Source: Cristatella mucedo (taxonomy: Eukaryota > Bryozoa > Phylactolaemata > Cristatellidae). Taken from it: a stretch of DNA of 64,000 nt. Shown one piece after another: positions 61,089 through 64,000 of the stretch. The notes beneath the pieces are model-generated. The model worked only from the letters and a program-made list of their open reading frames with translations, was not told where the DNA came from and did not search any database. The DNA is taken from assembly GCA_009760855.2 (NCBI GenBank), contig WPIO01000093.1, forward strand, positions 428,001 through 492,000, in the 5' to 3' direction. A program made the translations under genes and the position numbers. The stretch's first letter is position 1, and each line of letters starts with the position of its first letter.

Positions 61089-62533
61089 AGATTTTGGGAG
61101 CATACAAACTGAAGGAACAGTCTCCAAAGATTTGAGATAAGTTAGATCCACAGCTAAGCGATCTGAGTCAGAAAAGCAGGTGTTACGACCCATTGGCATG
61201 TTTGGGAGTATTTCTTAGAGGTAGGCTGGAGTCAGAGAATGAAGGGATCTCAAAGTAAGTGACAGAATCTTGAAATGGATACAGTACTTGATTGGGAGCC
61301 AGTGCAGGTCGACAAGAAGTCGTATGATATGGCGACTGCGATGCTCACGATCGACAAGCCTCGCTTCAAGCTTGATACTCGAGTTTTGCACCAACTGTAA
61401 GCACCTGATTGCAGAGGCCATTAGACCAAGCGGTGGGTTGTAGTAGTTAAGATGGGATGTCGCAAATGCATGGACTAATTCTGATATATTATCCATCTCT
61501 AAGCAGGCCCGAAATTTCGCAATGTTACGTAGCTTAGAGTAGGCACACGTGACTGTACAGCTAATGTGTTCATCTAGTTATTGGTCACTTTTTCACAGGA
61601 TACCCAGATTGCATGCAGATGCTACAGGAGATATGCTTGGAGAGTCGATTTTGAGTGCTAAGCTTTCTTTTTTATGAGTCACATTAGGTTTGCATATAAC
61701 TAGTTAATTGCTTTTATCGTAATTTTATTTGAGAAATTTTGCTGCCAAGTACAGTAGTCAACAATAAATGATGCTGGGAGTTGAGAGAATTCGTCGCGCT
61801 GGAGGGCATGGAGGGATCAGAGCTTAGGTATAACTGTGTGTCATAGTGAAAGCTTAGATTGTGTTAGGTGATCTCATCGGCAAGAGGGTAAGTATACAGT
61901 GTAAAAAGAAGTAGATCAAGCACAGAGCCCTGATGTGCCCTGTACGCAAGTGGTTCCTCAGATGAGCCTTTTCCGTTTACATTCTTGCTCTGGAGTCTTC
62001 CACTGGAATAGTACCTACGCCATTTAATTGCAGTGCCAGAGATGCTTAGGTGAGATGGGAGGCGCTCGAGAAGGGCTTGGTAATCACTAGTATCAAGTGC
62101 TGCCGAAAAATCGAGCAAAACAAGCAGAGAAACTTTACCAAAGTCTGCATTCCTTTAGACGGTTGTTACACTCGAAGCAATACTGACTCAATGGAGGGAT
62201 TAGCTGCAAAACCAGTTTGGGCTTACTTGCTAGGTTTGAAGTTTCATGGTAAGAGAGTAGTTGTTCTGCTACTGCTTGTTCCAGCACCATATATAGAAAT
62301 GGTAGTAGGGAAACTGATCGGAAGTTGCTTAAGATCTCTTGGTTTAGTGTTGCTTTCCTAACTATTGGTCTAGCAACAGCCTCTTTGAAAGTTGCAGGGA
62401 CAAGACCTGTGACCAAGGACATAATTATTATATTAGGAATGCATTGCAGCAGCTTTAGCAGATCTATGCATCGTAGAAGTAGGACCGTGTGAATCGGCTC
62501 TAAAGGGCTAGTAGTCTTCTTTGACTTGGAGAT

Positions 62534-62623
62534 GAATTTATGGATGCGGTCACTCTTGGCCGCCTTGAACAAAACATTGAATTTATGGATGCGGTCACTC
62601 TTGGCCGCCTTGAACAAAACATT
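62534..62623. repeat. Perfect 45-bp tandem duplication
   Basis: GAATTTATGGATGCGGTCAC... occurs at 62534-62578 and again at 62579-62623 without a mismatch, inside the decayed LINE-A linker. Confidence 0.97.
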
Positions 62624-63650
62624 GAAATCCTGCGCGAAATTTAGGGAGATGAGTCTTGTGTGGATGTTACTGAGGAACATCAGAGTTCAGTGGGTATGTT
62701 ATTACCTGGCATGGATTATGTGATACGGTATCGTACAAAGAAGCAAGATAAGCACCCAGCTAGATCACAGCAAGGACCAGCGACCAGCTGGATCACCAAA
62801 AGGATTACTAGGGAGGGAGCTAACCTGGAAGTGTTTAAGAAGATGGTTGATGATAGACATGAGTTTTTGGATTGTGCATCTGTGATTAGATAATATTTTT
62901 TATAGAAGCTAGACTTGACCTTTGCTATGATAGATCAACAGTAGACCTCGTATGCCTGTCGATTGAAAATTAGTCCTCATCTTCTGCATGAATTCTCAAG
63001 CTAGAGCTTATTAGACCTAGCTAGTTTAATGTGTATAGTAAACCATAGGCGATCTGGGCGAGTGCTCACTGTGTTATAGTCAGAGGTGAAAACTTGAAGG
63101 ATTCTGCTGATGTTGTTTTGTAGCACTATATTAGGGATGACAGGTCGAAGAAAGATTGAGCAGCAGGGCAAAGAAGATGTGTTCATGCAGACAGCCTCAG
63201 TGTCAAGGGTCTTAAGGTTTCGAGATTCACAGATGAATATGGATGCGGAAGTATGGCACACACTGCAGAAGGAATGAGATCCGCATCTGGTCATCTGGTC
63301 ATACATTTGAGTTGAGAGAGATGAGGCACTGGAATGCTGGGAGTTATCAAAGCACAGATGCAGTTGTGTGTCACAAGTGAACCAAGCACATAGCCCTGAG
63401 GCAGCCCTTTTAGTGGCTACTCAGATGATTGTTGCCTGTCAGCCTCAATACTCATGAGTCTCCCACTAAGATTAGACCTCGATCGTTGCAGTACGGTGCC
63501 AGTGATTCCTTGCCGAGATGAGAGTCTCAAGAAGGACTTGGTGTGATCAATAGTATCAAACATTGCCAACAGTTCACCCAAAACAGAAGAGAGACATTAC
63601 TGCATTCCTGAGATATAAGACATGCAGTCTTACTTTAAGTATCATGAACT

Positions 63651-64000
63651 TGAGATAGTTCGTTACTTCCTGCTTTACTGCATTAGTCAGTTTATAGCTG
63701 GACGAGCTCGCTTGCTACATTTTCCTAATAATCCATTTGCCATCGATTTTATGGGGAGTTGAAACACTCACGTGTTAGTGATTCCTTCTTTACTGCATAT
63801 ACATGTAGTTGGACCGACTAGCTTTCATCTCTTATTCTATCAGCTTCCTGCTTTACTCTGTTAATGTTCGTCTAGGCAGTCCAACTCTCTTAGCTCCACT
63901 CTCAGGTAAATGAAAGTGTGTTTCTTGCTTACCTGAAGCAATTGGCCTTTTAGTGATCAATGTTGGATTTTACCATCAGTTTTTTATGATCTTTAGAATT
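63651..64000. other. Right edge, nothing recognised
   Basis: AT-rich, with short CTTTACTGCAT-type motifs repeated a few times. No YxxxK exon of gene B appears before the window ends. Confidence 0.5.

Larger units (their letters stand above)
60665..63650 (-). mobile_element. LINE-A, long decayed copy with SINE-B insert
   Basis: Minus strand from the tail/hairpin (60670-60760), past a SINE-B (60908-61088), post-RT blocks (61215-61500), RT (LDFSAALDTSDYQALLERLP at about 62100; VLEQAVAEQLLSYHETSNLA at about 62270), linker (62700-63050), endonuclease end and a second short RT-like stretch at 63300-63600 (out of order, so probably another fragment). Many stops. Gene B intron 3, antisense. Confidence 0.8.

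Noticed and set aside
60224-64000. YxxxK exon of HPGD-like gene B
   Set aside because: No phase-1 exon with the motif was found before the right edge; only LINE-A and SINE-B sequence is present.

Overview
The window is metazoan nuclear DNA: spliced genes with multi-kilobase introns, microsatellites, two families of non-LTR retrotransposon (LINE), two tRNA-derived SINE families and Tc1/mariner transposons. Nothing prokaryotic is present. Gene content and repeat style suggest an invertebrate; the sequence does not let me name the phylum. Family names LINE-A, LINE-B, SINE-A and SINE-B are mine.

Three cellular genes can be assembled from exons by joining splice sites with matching phases. (1) HPGD-like gene A, + strand: its last four coding exons lie at 5213-5309, 8272-8348, 11286-11425 and 15107-15236. 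It encodes a 15-hydroxyprostaglandin-dehydrogenase-like short-chain dehydrogenase with the Ser/Tyr/Lys catalytic residues; its first exons lie to the left of the window. (2) GPATCH3 orthologue, - strand: six exons from 40999 down to 22664, giving a complete 528-residue protein close in length to the vertebrate one. (3) HPGD-like gene B, + strand: its first three coding exons at 41420-41515, 51099-51329 and 60124-60223; the rest lies beyond the right edge. A and B are tandem paralogues with GPATCH3 in opposite orientation between them. GPATCH3 and gene B start head to head, with about 420 bp between start codons that probably act as a shared promoter. Two further exon candidates are weaker: a signal-peptide first exon at 16739-16803 (+), and a phase-compatible 41-codon open exon at 35390-35512 (-) inside GPATCH3 intron 4.

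Most of the remainder is mobile DNA lying in introns. LINE-A (CR1/L2-like, with apurinic endonuclease plus reverse transcriptase) has more than 20 copies; the best, at 55207-58395 (-), is nearly full length but frameshifted. Its 3' end is a GC-clamped hairpin followed by (ATT)n. SINE-A has a tRNA-like head and carries the same 3' hairpin, so it is probably mobilised by LINE-A. LINE-B is a related family ending in (ATTAC)n. SINE-B is a second tRNA-derived family ending in a different hairpin and an ATTT-type tail; one copy (35144-35350) carries a LINE-A/SINE-A tail.

Layout: 0-5 kb, old LINE-A remnants; 5-15 kb, gene A with LINE-B and LINE-A in its introns; 15-22 kb, intergenic with a possible new gene start; 22-41 kb, GPATCH3, whose introns hold LINE-A, SINEs and a foldback Tc1 element; 41-60 kb, gene B with LINE and SINE insertions and long CA, GA and TA repeats; 59-61 kb, a 21-bp minisatellite and a 206-bp duplication around gene B exon 3; 60.6-63.6 kb, a long LINE-A remnant.
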